64,000 bases of DNA from DATFVA01 sp963771705 (GCA_963771705.1 CAVYUP010000005.1:124001-188000); one strand, 5' to 3'; shown: positions 25,884 through 35,591, counted from the stretch's first letter. Program-made: numbers and translations. Notes: generated by a model from the sequence alone, not told the origin.

Positions 25884-26564
25884 ATGCCTAATATCCTGAT
25901 TGTAGAAGACGAACCCAACATGCGGCTTGGGTTAAAAGATAACCTTGAGTTCGAAGGGTACGATGTGGATTTTGCTTCCGATGGTGAATCGGGACTTGCA
26001 AAAATTCTTGATAATCCATACGATCTGGTACTCCTTGATGTGATGATGCCTAAAATGTCAGGGTTTGACGTCTGTAAAACCATCAGAAAAAAAGGGATTA
26101 CAACTCCTGTTATTCTTCTTACCGCCAAAGATCAGGAAATCGATAAAGTACTTGGACTGGAGCTTGGGGCAGATGATTATGTGACAAAACCATTTAGTCT
26201 GAGGGAGCTTCTTGCCAGAATTAAAGCCGTATTAAGGAGGGGTGAAAGCCTGAGGTCTGAGGATAACACGATACAAATCGGCAGAATCCTTGTAAATTTT
26301 CAAAATTATACAGCACTTGAAAGCGAAGAAGCAGTACAGATGTCGCATAAAGAGTTTGAAATACTCCACTATTTATGGAAACACCGTAACCGGACAGTAA
26401 GCCGCGACAATCTGCTAGAAAAAATATGGGGTTATGAAGAGAGTCCCTCTACCCGGACAGTAGATAATTTCATCGTTAAACTGCGACAAAAAACCGAAAA
26501 AGATCCAAATCACCCTCAAATTATCATAACAGTGCACGGAATAGGGTATAAACTAATAGATTGA
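25884..26564 (+). CDS. OmpR/PhoB-family response regulator (orphan)
   Basis: A 226-residue two-domain regulator. The receiver has the acidic pair Glu8-Asp9, phospho-acceptor Asp52 in 'LVLLDVMMP', Thr in 'LLTAKD' and Lys in 'VTKPF'. The C-terminal winged helix has 'LVNFQNYTA', 'SHKEFEILHYLWKHRNRTVSRDNLLEKIWGYE' and 'RTVDNFIVKLRQK...IITVHGIGYKL', all typical of Trans_reg_C. No histidine kinase is next to it, so its partner is encoded elsewhere. It probably binds direct repeats in target promoters. Confidence 0.92.
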   Translation: MPNILIVEDEPNMRLGLKDNLEFEGYDVDFASDGESGLAKILDNPYDLVLLDVMMPKMSGFDVCKTIRKKGITTPVILLTAKDQEIDKVLGLELGADDYVTKPFSLRELLARIKAVLRRGESLRSEDNTIQIGRILVNFQNYTALESEEAVQMSHKEFEILHYLWKHRNRTVSRDNLLEKIWGYEESPSTRTVDNFIVKLRQKTEKDPNHPQIIITVHGIGYKLID

Positions 26565-26698
26565 ATGGGTACTGTCACCCCTCTTTTTTCCCTGTGATTT
26601 AAATTATAGTATTTATCGGCGCATTTCCCTTAATTGCCTGCAGAAATTTCCCTGACGGGAGTTTTTACCTTTAATAAATGATACCTATAGGGAGATTT

Positions 26699-27088
26699 AT
26701 GCAGATTCATGAGCATGGTGAAGTTGAGCTCGAGAAATACACCAGGGAAATTGAAAATAATCCTTTTGATTCAATGGCCTATTACAAAAGAGCCACTTTG
26801 AAAGCTGAAATGGGTGATCTGGCAGGAGCGAGCCAGGACTTTAAGAAATCTATTGAACTTGAAATGCAGGAAGCACGCGAGTATTACAACCTGGGCATAA
26901 CCAAGTATAAAAAAGGCAACCTCCGTGAAGCCTCTCTCCTTTTTGACAAGGCAATCGCGCTTGACTGGCGTTTTGCAGAAGCCTACTATCGCAGAGGAAA
27001 GATAAAAATTGACCTTGGCGACTATTCATCAGCTATGGAAGATTTCAGTACGGCAATTAAACTTAATAAAGATTTGAAATTCTCCTGA
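26699..27088 (+). CDS. TPR-repeat protein (copy 1)
   Basis: A protein of about 129 residues from the ATG at 26699, preferred to 26678 because GGGAG sits just before it. It holds three tetratricopeptide repeats ('DSMAYYKRATLKAEMGDLAGASQDFKKSIEL', 'AREYYNLGITKYKKGNLREASLLFDKAIAL', 'AEAYYRRGKIKIDLGDYSSAMEDFSTAIKL'). There is no signal peptide, so it is a cytoplasmic scaffold. It is paralogous to the next gene. Confidence 0.82.
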   Translation: MQIHEHGEVELEKYTREIENNPFDSMAYYKRATLKAEMGDLAGASQDFKKSIELEMQEAREYYNLGITKYKKGNLREASLLFDKAIALDWRFAEAYYRRGKIKIDLGDYSSAMEDFSTAIKLNKDLKFS

Positions 27089-27260
27089 AGCTCTTCTCAT
27101 TCTTCCTTTTCATGACAATTTTTTACAATTAATTACCATAGCCTGACAATTCTATCAATTCTACAATTTATTTTGAAAAAGAATTTTATTACCGGATAAG
27201 ATTACGCTCCGAAGTTCTTTAACGCCCTCCAGACATCGATAACTAAAATACGAGGCAGCC

Positions 27261-27818
27261 ATGGAAAATAGCGGCAATACGAGGGATTTCAGAATCTACA
27301 CGGGGGAGAATCCCGGAAAAGTTTCTTTTTTCAACCTGCAGGGAACAGCAAAAGCTGACGAGGGAGAACTACGCGAGGCTATCAAACACTATTCAGAAGC
27401 TATAAAGCAGAATCCTGCAGACGCTCTTGCTTATTATAACAGAGCCACAATAAAGGCAGACCTGGGAGATTATGCCGGCGCTTCCGAAGACTTTAAGGAG
27501 TCTGTGGAAATTGATCGAAAAGCCGCGCTGAGATTTCTGGAAGAAGGGATTGCTGAATATAAAAGGTGCCGGTACCGTGAGGCAGATGATCTGCTTTGCC
27601 GGGCAATTGAATTAAATTCATCCTGCTGTGAAGCTTTTTATTACAGGGGACGGGTAAGGTCGGATCTTGGAGAATACGGAGATGCCATTTCTGATTTTAA
27701 TGAAGCCATCAGACTTAACCCGGAGTATAAGCCCGCTTACAGGAACAGGGGCATGATAAAGGCAAACCTAGGTGATTACCTTGGGGCCAGAAATGATATA
27801 AGCATAACTGATGAGTGA
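27261..27818 (+). CDS. TPR-repeat protein (copy 2)
   Basis: A 185-residue TPR protein with four repeats, matching copy 1 over its central part ('ALAYYNRATIKADLGDYAGASEDFKESVEI') with one extra C-terminal repeat ('KPAYRNRGMIKANLGDYLGARND'). Cys pairs occur in the third repeat ('SSCCEAF'). It has no signal peptide. The two genes probably arose by tandem duplication. Interaction partners are unknown; the nearby orphan response regulator is a possible one. Confidence 0.8.
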   Translation: MENSGNTRDFRIYTGENPGKVSFFNLQGTAKADEGELREAIKHYSEAIKQNPADALAYYNRATIKADLGDYAGASEDFKESVEIDRKAALRFLEEGIAEYKRCRYREADDLLCRAIELNSSCCEAFYYRGRVRSDLGEYGDAISDFNEAIRLNPEYKPAYRNRGMIKANLGDYLGARNDISITDE

Positions 27819-27991
27819 TCAGTTCGAGGTTCCGGTGTAATATTATTTTCAGTCTTTGATTATTTTCAGAGCCATGACAATTAATTACATCGCTTTACTC
27901 TGCTATGACACCCAATACATGTTGATCCTTTAGATTTACAGTGGAAGTTAGATAAAAAATAACTCTTCACTTAAACTAAAGGAGAAATAAA

Positions 27992-28384
27992 ATGAAATCG
28001 CTTACAACTTTGGTAGTTCTTTTGGTAGTTTTATTAAGTGCGAACACCGGACTTCTGGCCCAGAGCAGCAATTACAAAAATATAAATGAATTATCTCTCA
28101 AATCATTAAAACAGGGAATTCAGTCTGATAATCCCGGTTTACGGAAAAGTGCTATCTACAAGGCTGGTTATTATAAAATAGATGAGGCTGTAGAAACCCT
28201 TGTTGAACAGCTTGAAAAAGAGCAGATTCCATCAACCAGGGTATTGATAGCTTTGACACTCTATAACATCGGAAACTCTGATGGAATGGAAGCCGTGAAA
28301 AAACTTACCACTGTAGATGTAGATAAAGAAGTTAAAAGGATGGGCACAGTTCTGTACAGACAATTTGCAGATATCTCTGAGTAG
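27992..28384 (+). CDS. Secreted HEAT-like repeat protein
   Basis: A 130-residue protein with a cleavable signal peptide ending near 'LLAQS' (residue 25). The mature part is helical, with HEAT-like pairs ('LKQGIQSDNPGLRKSAIYKAGYYKIDEAVETLVEQL', 'STRVLIALTLYNIGNSDGMEAVKKL'). AAGGAGAAATAAA precedes the ATG. It lies 35 bases upstream of the next lipoprotein gene, so the two are probably one unit. Likely a periplasmic scaffold; function unknown. Confidence 0.75.
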   Translation: MKSLTTLVVLLVVLLSANTGLLAQSSNYKNINELSLKSLKQGIQSDNPGLRKSAIYKAGYYKIDEAVETLVEQLEKEQIPSTRVLIALTLYNIGNSDGMEAVKKLTTVDVDKEVKRMGTVLYRQFADISE

Positions 28385-28419
28385 AGAATTTCTTTAAATA
28401 AATGTAATAACTTTGAAAT

Positions 28420-29499
28420 ATGATGAATGCCTGGTCAAATAAAATCATTATTGTAGTTCTTTTGGTTTTACCGCTGCTTATTACAGAAGGCTGCGGGCTG
28501 GATGTTCCACCTCCTCCTGGAAATACCGGGTCTGAGTGGAAGCAGGTTGTCGATCTTTCAGGGATATGGAAATTCTCTGTTGGAGATGACCAGAACTGGG
28601 CAGGAGCAGACTTTAAAGATGACAACTGGGAAAGGATTGAAGTTCCTTCTTCGTGGGAAAACCAGGGCTTTCATGGATATGACGGTTATGCCTGGTACAG
28701 AAATACATTCAGCATTCCAGATAAATACAAAAATAAGATGATCTATCTTTTCCTTGGATTTATTGACGATGTTGACCAGGTTTTTATTAACGGGAAACAG
28801 GTCGGCTATTCCGGATCATTTCCACCTCATTACGAAACCGCCTATAATGTAAGCAGAAGGTATCCTATTCCTTCCTCGATTATTGATTACAACAATAAAA
28901 ATACTATAGCAGTAAGGGTGTACGATGACGAACTGGAAGGCGGGATACTGAGCGGAGACATTGGTTTCTATGTTCCTGAATACTCTATGGATAACGGGAT
29001 AAACCTTACAGGCAGCTGGAAATTCAAAACAGGAGACAACCCTGAATGGAAGGAAGTGAATTTTGATGACAAAAACTGGAATGATCTGATAGTTCCAGGT
29101 TACTGGGAGAACCAGGGATTTGCTGATTATGATGGTTTTGCCTGGTACCGTAAGACTGTTTTTGTCCCTAAGAAATATAAAAACGAAAAACTCATTCTGG
29201 TAATGGGCAAGATTGACGATATTGACGAAGTATATATTAATGGAAAACTAATCGGTTCAACAGGAAACCTAGAAACAAGAGATTTGGGTGATAATTATCA
29301 GAAGCTGAGAGGGTACTACCTGTCAGAAAATGATTTCAAATACGATGAGAATAATCTTATAGCCGTAAGAGTATATGATGGATTCAAGGAAGGAGGAATT
29401 TACGAGGGTCCGGTAACAATTGTTTCCCAGAAGGAATACAGGGAATACTGGAATAATCTTAGAAGAGGGAATAATATTATAGATAAACTTTTTGATTAA
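28420..29499 (+). CDS. Lipoprotein with two GH2-type jelly-roll (sugar-binding) domains
   Basis: A 359-residue protein with a signal peptide whose end (ITEGC, Cys about 25) looks like a relaxed lipobox. Two homologous domains follow, about residues 45-190 and 195-345. Each has 'L.G.WKF..GD', 'W.....P..WENQGF..YDG.AWYR' and 'D..D.V.INGK..G', the beta-sandwich fold found at the N-terminus of glycoside hydrolase family 2. No catalytic barrel is present, so carbohydrate binding rather than cleavage is expected. The duplication is diverged (roughly 45% alike by eye). Confidence 0.75.
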   Translation: MMNAWSNKIIIVVLLVLPLLITEGCGLDVPPPPGNTGSEWKQVVDLSGIWKFSVGDDQNWAGADFKDDNWERIEVPSSWENQGFHGYDGYAWYRNTFSIPDKYKNKMIYLFLGFIDDVDQVFINGKQVGYSGSFPPHYETAYNVSRRYPIPSSIIDYNNKNTIAVRVYDDELEGGILSGDIGFYVPEYSMDNGINLTGSWKFKTGDNPEWKEVNFDDKNWNDLIVPGYWENQGFADYDGFAWYRKTVFVPKKYKNEKLILVMGKIDDIDEVYINGKLIGSTGNLETRDLGDNYQKLRGYYLSENDFKYDENNLIAVRVYDGFKEGGIYEGPVTIVSQKEYREYWNNLRRGNNIIDKLFD

Positions 29500-29730
29500 C
29501 CTCAGTAAGCTAACCGGTATCCGAAACCAGGTGGTGCCATAAAGCTTTTTTTGGGTGAACTATTCATCACCATTCAACCCTGAATCAGAATTTTCCGTAT
29601 AAACCTTTATTCTTTTACTAATCCTTAGTAATTTCCCACCGGCTCAGAAAGTGGAGCCTGCAGACCAGTCGCAGCCAGCTTTACTGATCTTGAAAATCAT
29701 CTACCAATAATTTATATGGAAGGGTAATCC

Positions 29731-32700
29731 TTGAAGAACATATACATTCTGATATTTATCCTAACAGGCATACTTATGCTGCCTGTCAGCCTGTCAGCTC
29801 AGAAGCAGCGGCAGAACCGGGGAATAGAAATAACCCCCAATGAATCCGAACAATTTATCACACACAATAATATGAGGGTAAATGCCGCGAATGAAGTACC
29901 TGCGGCAGTTTATCAGCTTAATTATAAAGTTAATGCGGATTCTCCGGAAAAAATGGCCAGGCAATTCCTGCAGGAAAATAATGAACTGCTGCATCTTCAG
30001 TCGAATTTAAATGATCTGAGATACACCGGTACAAGGGAAACTCCCGGGGGATATCATGTACATTTCACGCAGTATATCGGTGACCTCCCTGTTGAGAAAT
30101 CGGATATTAACGTTACCATCAACAGAAATAACGCTGTTATGTTTATTTCCAGCGGATATAAGGTTCAGTACGGTACCAAAAATATCGTAAACCCGGCAAA
30201 CCTGAGGATCTCTGCAGATGACGCGCTGGCCACGGCAAAAAATTACCTGGGAGTTTCGCAGAACATCAGCTTCCAGAAAAAAGAAACAGTAATTTATTAC
30301 AACAAAGGCACCTTCACTCCGGTTCAGAAAATCAATATCATTCCCTCCGAAGGAATTACAGGAGACTGGGAGATACTTGTTGACGCAAATTCTGGTGAGA
30401 TCATTAAGGCAGTTGATAATGCCTGCTATTACGGCGGTGACGGTGTGAATTTTGTGGATGGAAGCGGCTGGGTTTTTGATCCTGACCCCATATCTCATGC
30501 AACAACAACCTACGGCTCAACCGGGTTTGTCGATAATAATGATGCCGACTCCGATTCACTTACAGCCAACCTTGAAGACAGAGTGCTGCATGATATTACA
30601 TTCGACGGATCAGTATATTCCCTGGCTGGTCCTTACGCGGAAATAAAAGATTTTGAGGCGCCGAATACCGGTCTTCATACCAACAGCACCAGCGATTTTC
30701 ATTTTACAAGGAACAGCGATAACTTCGAAGCAGTTAACGTTTATTTCCATATCGATCACTCGATGCGGTATATAAATGAAACTCTCGGTTTCAATCTGCT
30801 TCCATTTCAGTACACGGGCGGCGTAAGGTTTGATCCCCACGGATTGAACGGAGATGACAACTCACACTACCTTCCTTCAGCCGGCAGTATAGCTTACGGA
30901 GACGGCGGCGTTGATGATGCGGAGGATTTCGGAGTTGTTATACACGAATTGGGACACGGCATACATGACTGGCTTACCAATGGAAACCTTTCGCAGGTTG
31001 AAGGACTCAGCGAAGGCTGCGGCGACTATTGGGCGTCCTCTTACCTGAGGAGCACAGGGTACTGGACACCTTCAGATCCTTCTTACAACTGGGTATTCGT
31101 ATGGGATGGTCACAATCCTTTCTGGCCCGGAAGAATCACCAATTACACAGCACATTATCCTGAAGGATTAACCGGAACAATCCATACAGACGGTCAGATA
31201 TGGGCATCATCATTAATGTCTGTTTATGACCTGATCGGACGCAGCGCAACAGACAGCGACTTCCTCGAAGCTCTTTCAATGACAAGCGGCGGCTCAACCC
31301 AGCAGGACGCGGCTTATGCTTTTTTAACCGCTGACCAGACATTATTTGGCGGAGTTAACGTTCCTTCAATCAGCCAGGTGTTCCAGGACAGGGGATATAT
31401 TGATTCTCCTGTAACAGCCGACTTTAACGCAGACGTTACCGGCGGGCAGGCTCCATTAACTGTTCAGTTTGCAGACATTTCGACGTCGATTAATGGTCCT
31501 ATTACCTCCTGGGAATGGGATTTCGATAATGACGGCACCATCGATTCATATGATCAGAATCCAGGCTGGACTTATACCGATAACGGAAGCTACACAGTGA
31601 CACTTACCGTCTCCGACGGATCCGAAACTGACACTGAAACAAAGCAGGATTTCATTTCTGTTAACAGGGGCGTTTTTGTATGGGAAGGCGAAGCCAACGG
31701 TACTAATTACAGCGGTATATTTATAAGGGACTATCTGCAGTCGCAGGGATTTGATGTTGTTTATTCATCATCCCCCACGCTCCCATCATCACTTCAGGGC
31801 TATGATGCCGCGTTCCTTTCCTACGGAAATTTCGGCGGAGGAAACAACACCTCATTTGAAGATCCTGACGCACAGGTAGTTATTAACTATCTGCAGAACG
31901 GAGGGGCAGTTTACCTTGAAGGCGGGGACGCGCTGGGATATGATCAGAGCAGCAACACTACACTGCTTAACCTGTTCGGGTTAGCTTCCGCGAGCGACGG
32001 TTCTTCTTCCGGAACTCCTGTAACTAATCTGCAGGGTCAGACCGGAACGTTAACAGAGGGTATGAACTTCACAGGTTCCACCCAACCGAATAGTACATGG
32101 ATCGATCTTTATACACCCGGCACCAGCGGCGCGCTTGCATTTTTTCAGACCGGTGTGGGGAATGTAGGAGTTCAGAATGAGGGAACATCAGGACAAAGAA
32201 CATTCTGCTTCTCCTATGCGCTTTCATATTTAACAGACGGTTCGTTGCCGACTACCAAAGTTGAACTGCTGGGCCAGATCGCAGGATTCTTTAACCTGGT
32301 GGTTCCTGTTGAACTCATCTCTCTTTCGGCGGATGAAGTTAACAATAATGTTCAGCTAAACTGGCAGACAGCAACAGAAACGAATAACCGCGGGTTTGAA
32401 ATAGAAAGAAGCGCGGACAGCCAAACTTTTACCAAGATAGGTTTTGTTCCAGGAAGAGGCACAACTACCCAGAAATCGGCTTATTCTTATATCGATAAGG
32501 AGGCCATGGAAGGGAAGCTTTACTACAGGCTGAAACAGGTTGATCTTGACGGAACATTCGAGTATTCCGGCGCCGTGGAAATAAACTATTCTATTCCAGC
32601 GGAATTCAGTTTATCACAGAATTATCCGAATCCTTTCAATCCTTCCACCAAGATTAAGTTCAGTCTTGCGGCTGATTCAAAAGTATCTGTTAAAGTATAC

Positions 32701-32877
32701 AATCTTCTGGGACAGCAGGTTGCCGAACTTACCAGCGGAGAATACACTGCAGGAAGGCATGAGGTTAATTTCGACGCAGCTTCACTCTCAAGCGGCATAT
32801 ACTTCTATATAATTAATGCAGCAGGGAAAGACGGAAGCAATTTCACTTCTACTAAAAAAATGACCTTAATGAAATAA
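29731..32877 (+). CDS. Secreted M36-like metallopeptidase with PKD and T9SS domains
   Basis: A 1048-residue exported protease; the start is a TTG at 29731, giving a signal peptide ending at 'LSAQ'. Order: FTP and PepSY propeptide domains (about 35-225), catalytic gluzincin domain with HELGH in 'VVIHELGHGIHDW' (about residue 406) and the third-ligand Glu in 'GLSEGCGDYWA', a PKD domain (about 570-645, 'DVTGGQAPLTVQF', 'WEWDFDNDG'), a GATase-like segment ('VFVWEGEANGTNYSGIFIRDYL'), and a T9SS sorting domain at the end ('SLSQNYPNPFNPSTKI', 'KKMTLMK'). It should digest protein outside the cell after propeptide removal. Confidence 0.88.
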   Translation: MKNIYILIFILTGILMLPVSLSAQKQRQNRGIEITPNESEQFITHNNMRVNAANEVPAAVYQLNYKVNADSPEKMARQFLQENNELLHLQSNLNDLRYTGTRETPGGYHVHFTQYIGDLPVEKSDINVTINRNNAVMFISSGYKVQYGTKNIVNPANLRISADDALATAKNYLGVSQNISFQKKETVIYYNKGTFTPVQKINIIPSEGITGDWEILVDANSGEIIKAVDNACYYGGDGVNFVDGSGWVFDPDPISHATTTYGSTGFVDNNDADSDSLTANLEDRVLHDITFDGSVYSLAGPYAEIKDFEAPNTGLHTNSTSDFHFTRNSDNFEAVNVYFHIDHSMRYINETLGFNLLPFQYTGGVRFDPHGLNGDDNSHYLPSAGSIAYGDGGVDDAEDFGVVIHELGHGIHDWLTNGNLSQVEGLSEGCGDYWASSYLRSTGYWTPSDPSYNWVFVWDGHNPFWPGRITNYTAHYPEGLTGTIHTDGQIWASSLMSVYDLIGRSATDSDFLEALSMTSGGSTQQDAAYAFLTADQTLFGGVNVPSISQVFQDRGYIDSPVTADFNADVTGGQAPLTVQFADISTSINGPITSWEWDFDNDGTIDSYDQNPGWTYTDNGSYTVTLTVSDGSETDTETKQDFISVNRGVFVWEGEANGTNYSGIFIRDYLQSQGFDVVYSSSPTLPSSLQGYDAAFLSYGNFGGGNNTSFEDPDAQVVINYLQNGGAVYLEGGDALGYDQSSNTTLLNLFGLASASDGSSSGTPVTNLQGQTGTLTEGMNFTGSTQPNSTWIDLYTPGTSGALAFFQTGVGNVGVQNEGTSGQRTFCFSYALSYLTDGSLPTTKVELLGQIAGFFNLVVPVELISLSADEVNNNVQLNWQTATETNNRGFEIERSADSQTFTKIGFVPGRGTTTQKSAYSYIDKEAMEGKLYYRLKQVDLDGTFEYSGAVEINYSIPAEFSLSQNYPNPFNPSTKIKFSLAADSKVSVKVYNLLGQQVAELTSGEYTAGRHEVNFDAASLSSGIYFYIINAAGKDGSNFTSTKKMTLMK

Positions 32878-32904
32878 TCCTTAAGGACATAGCTCTTAAA
32901 AGAA

Positions 32905-32931
32905 AGGCGCCCGGCAAAGGCGCCTTTTTTT
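32905..32931 (+). terminator. Intrinsic terminator after the M36-like peptidase
   Basis: AGGCGCC (32905-32911) pairs with GGCGCCT (32919-32925), followed by a run of T. It is 28 bases after the peptidase stop. Confidence 0.85.
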
Positions 32932-32955
32932 ATACTTAATAAAAGCGGTACAAAT

Positions 32956-33027
32956 ACGCTCTGAAAACGTTCTGAAAACGTTCTGAATACGTTCTGAATA
33001 CGTTCTGAATACGTTCTGAATACGTTC
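32956..33027. repeat. 11-bp tandem repeat array
   Basis: Six consecutive 11-base units (ACGTTCTGAAT with A/T at the last base and one C in the first unit) plus a partial seventh. It lies between the peptidase terminator and the left side of the IS256-family element. The frames across it do not look coding. Confidence 0.9.
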
Positions 33028-33070
33028 AACACACTCTATGAATGCACTTTAAATCCGGTATATATTAATT

Positions 33071-34428
33071 CTTAGTTGAAATTATTTTGTCGTAAAAAAA
33101 GAAGAGACTCCCAAAAAAGATTAAATTTAAGTGTTCACCAAAAACCCAAAAACTAATCTAAAGGAGTCTCAGAATGAAAGATAAACAAATAAATCAAAAC
33201 CTTAAATGGTATTTAGATCAGACAGAGGACATACAATTAAGTCTATTCAGCCATTACGTAGAAATGATGAAGATAATAGCAGGACAGCTCCTGGAGGATG
33301 AAGTGAAGACTAAAACAGGAGGAAAATATGAACGAGAGAAGCCGGAAGAAGGGCGCTATAGCAGATGGGGCAGCAATCCAGGCAGCATTAGGATAGGAGA
33401 AGAGAAGGTTAAAATAAGAGTGCCAAGGATATATGATAAGGAGAATAAAACAACAGAAAGTCCGGAAAGATACAGCAAATTAAGGGCAGAGCTCCCGACA
33501 GATGAGGTAATGAAGAAAGTAATCCTTGGGATAAGTCAAAATGATTACCAGGAGGTAATAAAACAGGGAACGGAGAGTTTTGGACTGTCACAGAGTAGTA
33601 TAAGCCGGGCATTTATAGAGGAAAGCAGCAAAGCACTGGAGGAATTTGAGGGAAGGGATCTCAGGCATTATGACTTTACAGCCCTGGTAGTAGATGGTAA
33701 ATACTTATCCCAGGATACCATAGTCATAGCCTTGGGGGTGACCAGTAACGGGGTAAAGATACCGATAGGAATGATTCAAAGCTGCAGTGAGAATAAGGAA
33801 GCAATAAAGGGATTACTGGAGAATCTAATTAGGAGGAATTTCCAGTTTAAGGAGGGGATACTTGCAATAGTAGATGGTTCAAAAGCATTAAGTTCTGCAA
33901 TAAAGGAGGTCTTTGCAGGATATGTAGTGGTTCAGAGATGTCAATGGCATAAGAGAGAAAATGTAGTAAGCTATTTAAATCAGGAGCAGGGTAAGCAATA
34001 CAGGAGAAAGCTTCAGAAAGCCTATGACATAGAAGATTATCACACAGCCAGAGCTGAACTAATAAAAATTGTGAGTGAGCTGGGAAAGATAAACCATTCT
34101 GCAGCAAAATCTCTGAAAGAAGGGATGGAGGAGACTCTGACCTTACACCGGCTGGGATTTGCAAATATGGGACGATCATTTAAAACAACGAATATAATCG
34201 AGAATGTAAATCATCTTATCGTAAAGCATATTGGCAAAGTTAGGAATTGGAAAAATTCAAATATGAAGATGAGGTGGATGGCAGCTTCATTATTAGAGGT
34301 AGAAAAAAAGCTTAGAAGAGTTGATCATTACGATAAACTAGATCTTTTAAGGACAGCATTAAAAACTGAACTAAAATTAAAGCAGGAAATGGTAGCATAA
34401 TATTTTGGGAGTCCAAATTTCAACTAAG
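33071..34428. mobile_element. IS256-family insertion sequence
   Basis: The transposase gene 33174-34400 is enclosed by matching ends. CTTAGTTGAAATT at 33071-33083 is repeated inverted at 34416-34428 (13 of 13). An inner inverted pair, GACTCCCAAAA, lies at about 33106-33116 and 34403-34413 but is spaced differently on the two sides: 22 extra bases are present on the left. No clear 8-9 bp target duplication is seen around either pair, so the exact borders are uncertain. Confidence 0.7.
33174..34400 (+). CDS. IS256-family (mutator-type) transposase
   Basis: A 408-residue DDE transposase that should cut and paste the element. Catalytic residues fit the family: Asp174 in 'LVVDGKY', Asp234 in 'AIVDGSKA', Glu343 in 'NIIENVN', with the C/H-containing 'RCQWHKRENV' between the last two. 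The length matches intact IS256 transposases and there is no frameshift, so the enzyme is probably functional. AAGGAG lies just upstream of the ATG. Confidence 0.95.
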   Translation: MKDKQINQNLKWYLDQTEDIQLSLFSHYVEMMKIIAGQLLEDEVKTKTGGKYEREKPEEGRYSRWGSNPGSIRIGEEKVKIRVPRIYDKENKTTESPERYSKLRAELPTDEVMKKVILGISQNDYQEVIKQGTESFGLSQSSISRAFIEESSKALEEFEGRDLRHYDFTALVVDGKYLSQDTIVIALGVTSNGVKIPIGMIQSCSENKEAIKGLLENLIRRNFQFKEGILAIVDGSKALSSAIKEVFAGYVVVQRCQWHKRENVVSYLNQEQGKQYRRKLQKAYDIEDYHTARAELIKIVSELGKINHSAAKSLKEGMEETLTLHRLGFANMGRSFKTTNIIENVNHLIVKHIGKVRNWKNSNMKMRWMAASLLEVEKKLRRVDHYDKLDLLRTALKTELKLKQEMVA

Positions 34429-34647
34429 TTTGACTTTATACCTTTAAATCCAGCTTTCCCGGCGGAAACGCGTTCATCCTCATTTATGGCTGGCTGGCTA
34501 AGTTCAATGGGGAGGGAAGGGGATTCTACCCAAATATTTAAAACAATTCTTGACACATAAATCACTTTTAAGTAAGTTGTAACCCCATTGGAGGGTTAAT
34601 AGATTAAATCAGAACCCCTGAGTGGTAAATTACAGCGAATTCAAACA

Positions 34648-35514
34648 ATGGATAATTCGAAATACCTGCAGGAATTTATGGAAGTAGGCCTCACCGAGAG
34701 GGAAGCCAAAATCTACATCACCCTTTTAAGCGGGAGAATGTTCACTGCTTCGGACTTACAGAAGGCAGTTGATATTCCCCGAACAAAAATATATGAGGTC
34801 CTCAACAAAATGGTCAGCAGGAATATCTGCATCGAGAAGAAGCTGGGAAAGAACAAGATGTATGAAGCTGTTGAACCAAAGCTGGCGATGGAGAGGATTT
34901 ATGACACTTATAAGAGCGAACTGAAACAAAAGCGGGAACTTATAGATCAGCTAGCCGAAGTATTTACCCCCATCTTTGAAAACAGCAAAGCAATAATTAA
35001 TCCCCTCGACTTCATAGAAGTGATGGAAGAAAAAACTCAGATCCACCGGCGATACGTAAAAAGCGTAGCAGCCACCAGGGTAGAAATGCTCACTTTCAAT
35101 AAAGGTCCCTACGCCAGTGACAACAGTGAAAGGCTAAAAGAGCAGGAAGACGAAGAGGCGAAGCTGCTGAAAAGAGGAGGATCTTCCAAAGGCATTTACC
35201 AGTTCAGTGAACTTGAAGAGATCGACTGGCTTTACGAATCAGTTAAAATGTCGGTCCGCGATGGAGAAAAAGCGAGGATTGTAGAGAGTCTCCCCATCAA
35301 AATGTTAATCTTTGACGATGAGAAAGTCATGTTTCCGCTGGAACAGCCCATCAAAACCACCAACGATCTGACAATGATATACATAGAGCATAAACAGCTT
35401 GCCGCTGCATGCAGGATACTATTTGACCACATGTGGAACAGCGGTATAGATTTCAGTAAAATCGAAAAAAATTATACCCTTAAAAATAATGTTACCGAGG
35501 TTCAGCAGAATTGA
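34648..35514 (+). CDS. TrmB-family transcriptional regulator
   Basis: A 288-residue regulator. The N-terminal winged helix-turn-helix is 'VGLTEREAKIYITLLSGRMFTASDLQKAVDIPRTKIYEVLNKM' (about residues 13-55), the TrmB signature. A coiled coil follows ('YDTYKSELKQKRELIDQLAEVF') and then a phospholipase-D-like effector domain. TrmB regulators control sugar or central-metabolism genes, mostly in archaea, but bacterial forms exist. It precedes the Omp28 genes in the same direction, 77 bases upstream, and could control them; this is an inference. Confidence 0.85.
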   Translation: MDNSKYLQEFMEVGLTEREAKIYITLLSGRMFTASDLQKAVDIPRTKIYEVLNKMVSRNICIEKKLGKNKMYEAVEPKLAMERIYDTYKSELKQKRELIDQLAEVFTPIFENSKAIINPLDFIEVMEEKTQIHRRYVKSVAATRVEMLTFNKGPYASDNSERLKEQEDEEAKLLKRGGSSKGIYQFSELEEIDWLYESVKMSVRDGEKARIVESLPIKMLIFDDEKVMFPLEQPIKTTNDLTMIYIEHKQLAAACRILFDHMWNSGIDFSKIEKNYTLKNNVTEVQQN

Positions 35515-35591
35515 TGCTGCCTCACGAATGAAAAAAAGATAATTTAAATTCGCCACGGACAATAAACACGAAAAGCAGGAATTGCCGTTAT

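Noticed and set aside
32956..33027. CRISPR array
   Set aside because: Units of 11 bases follow each other directly without spacers and no cas genes are nearby.
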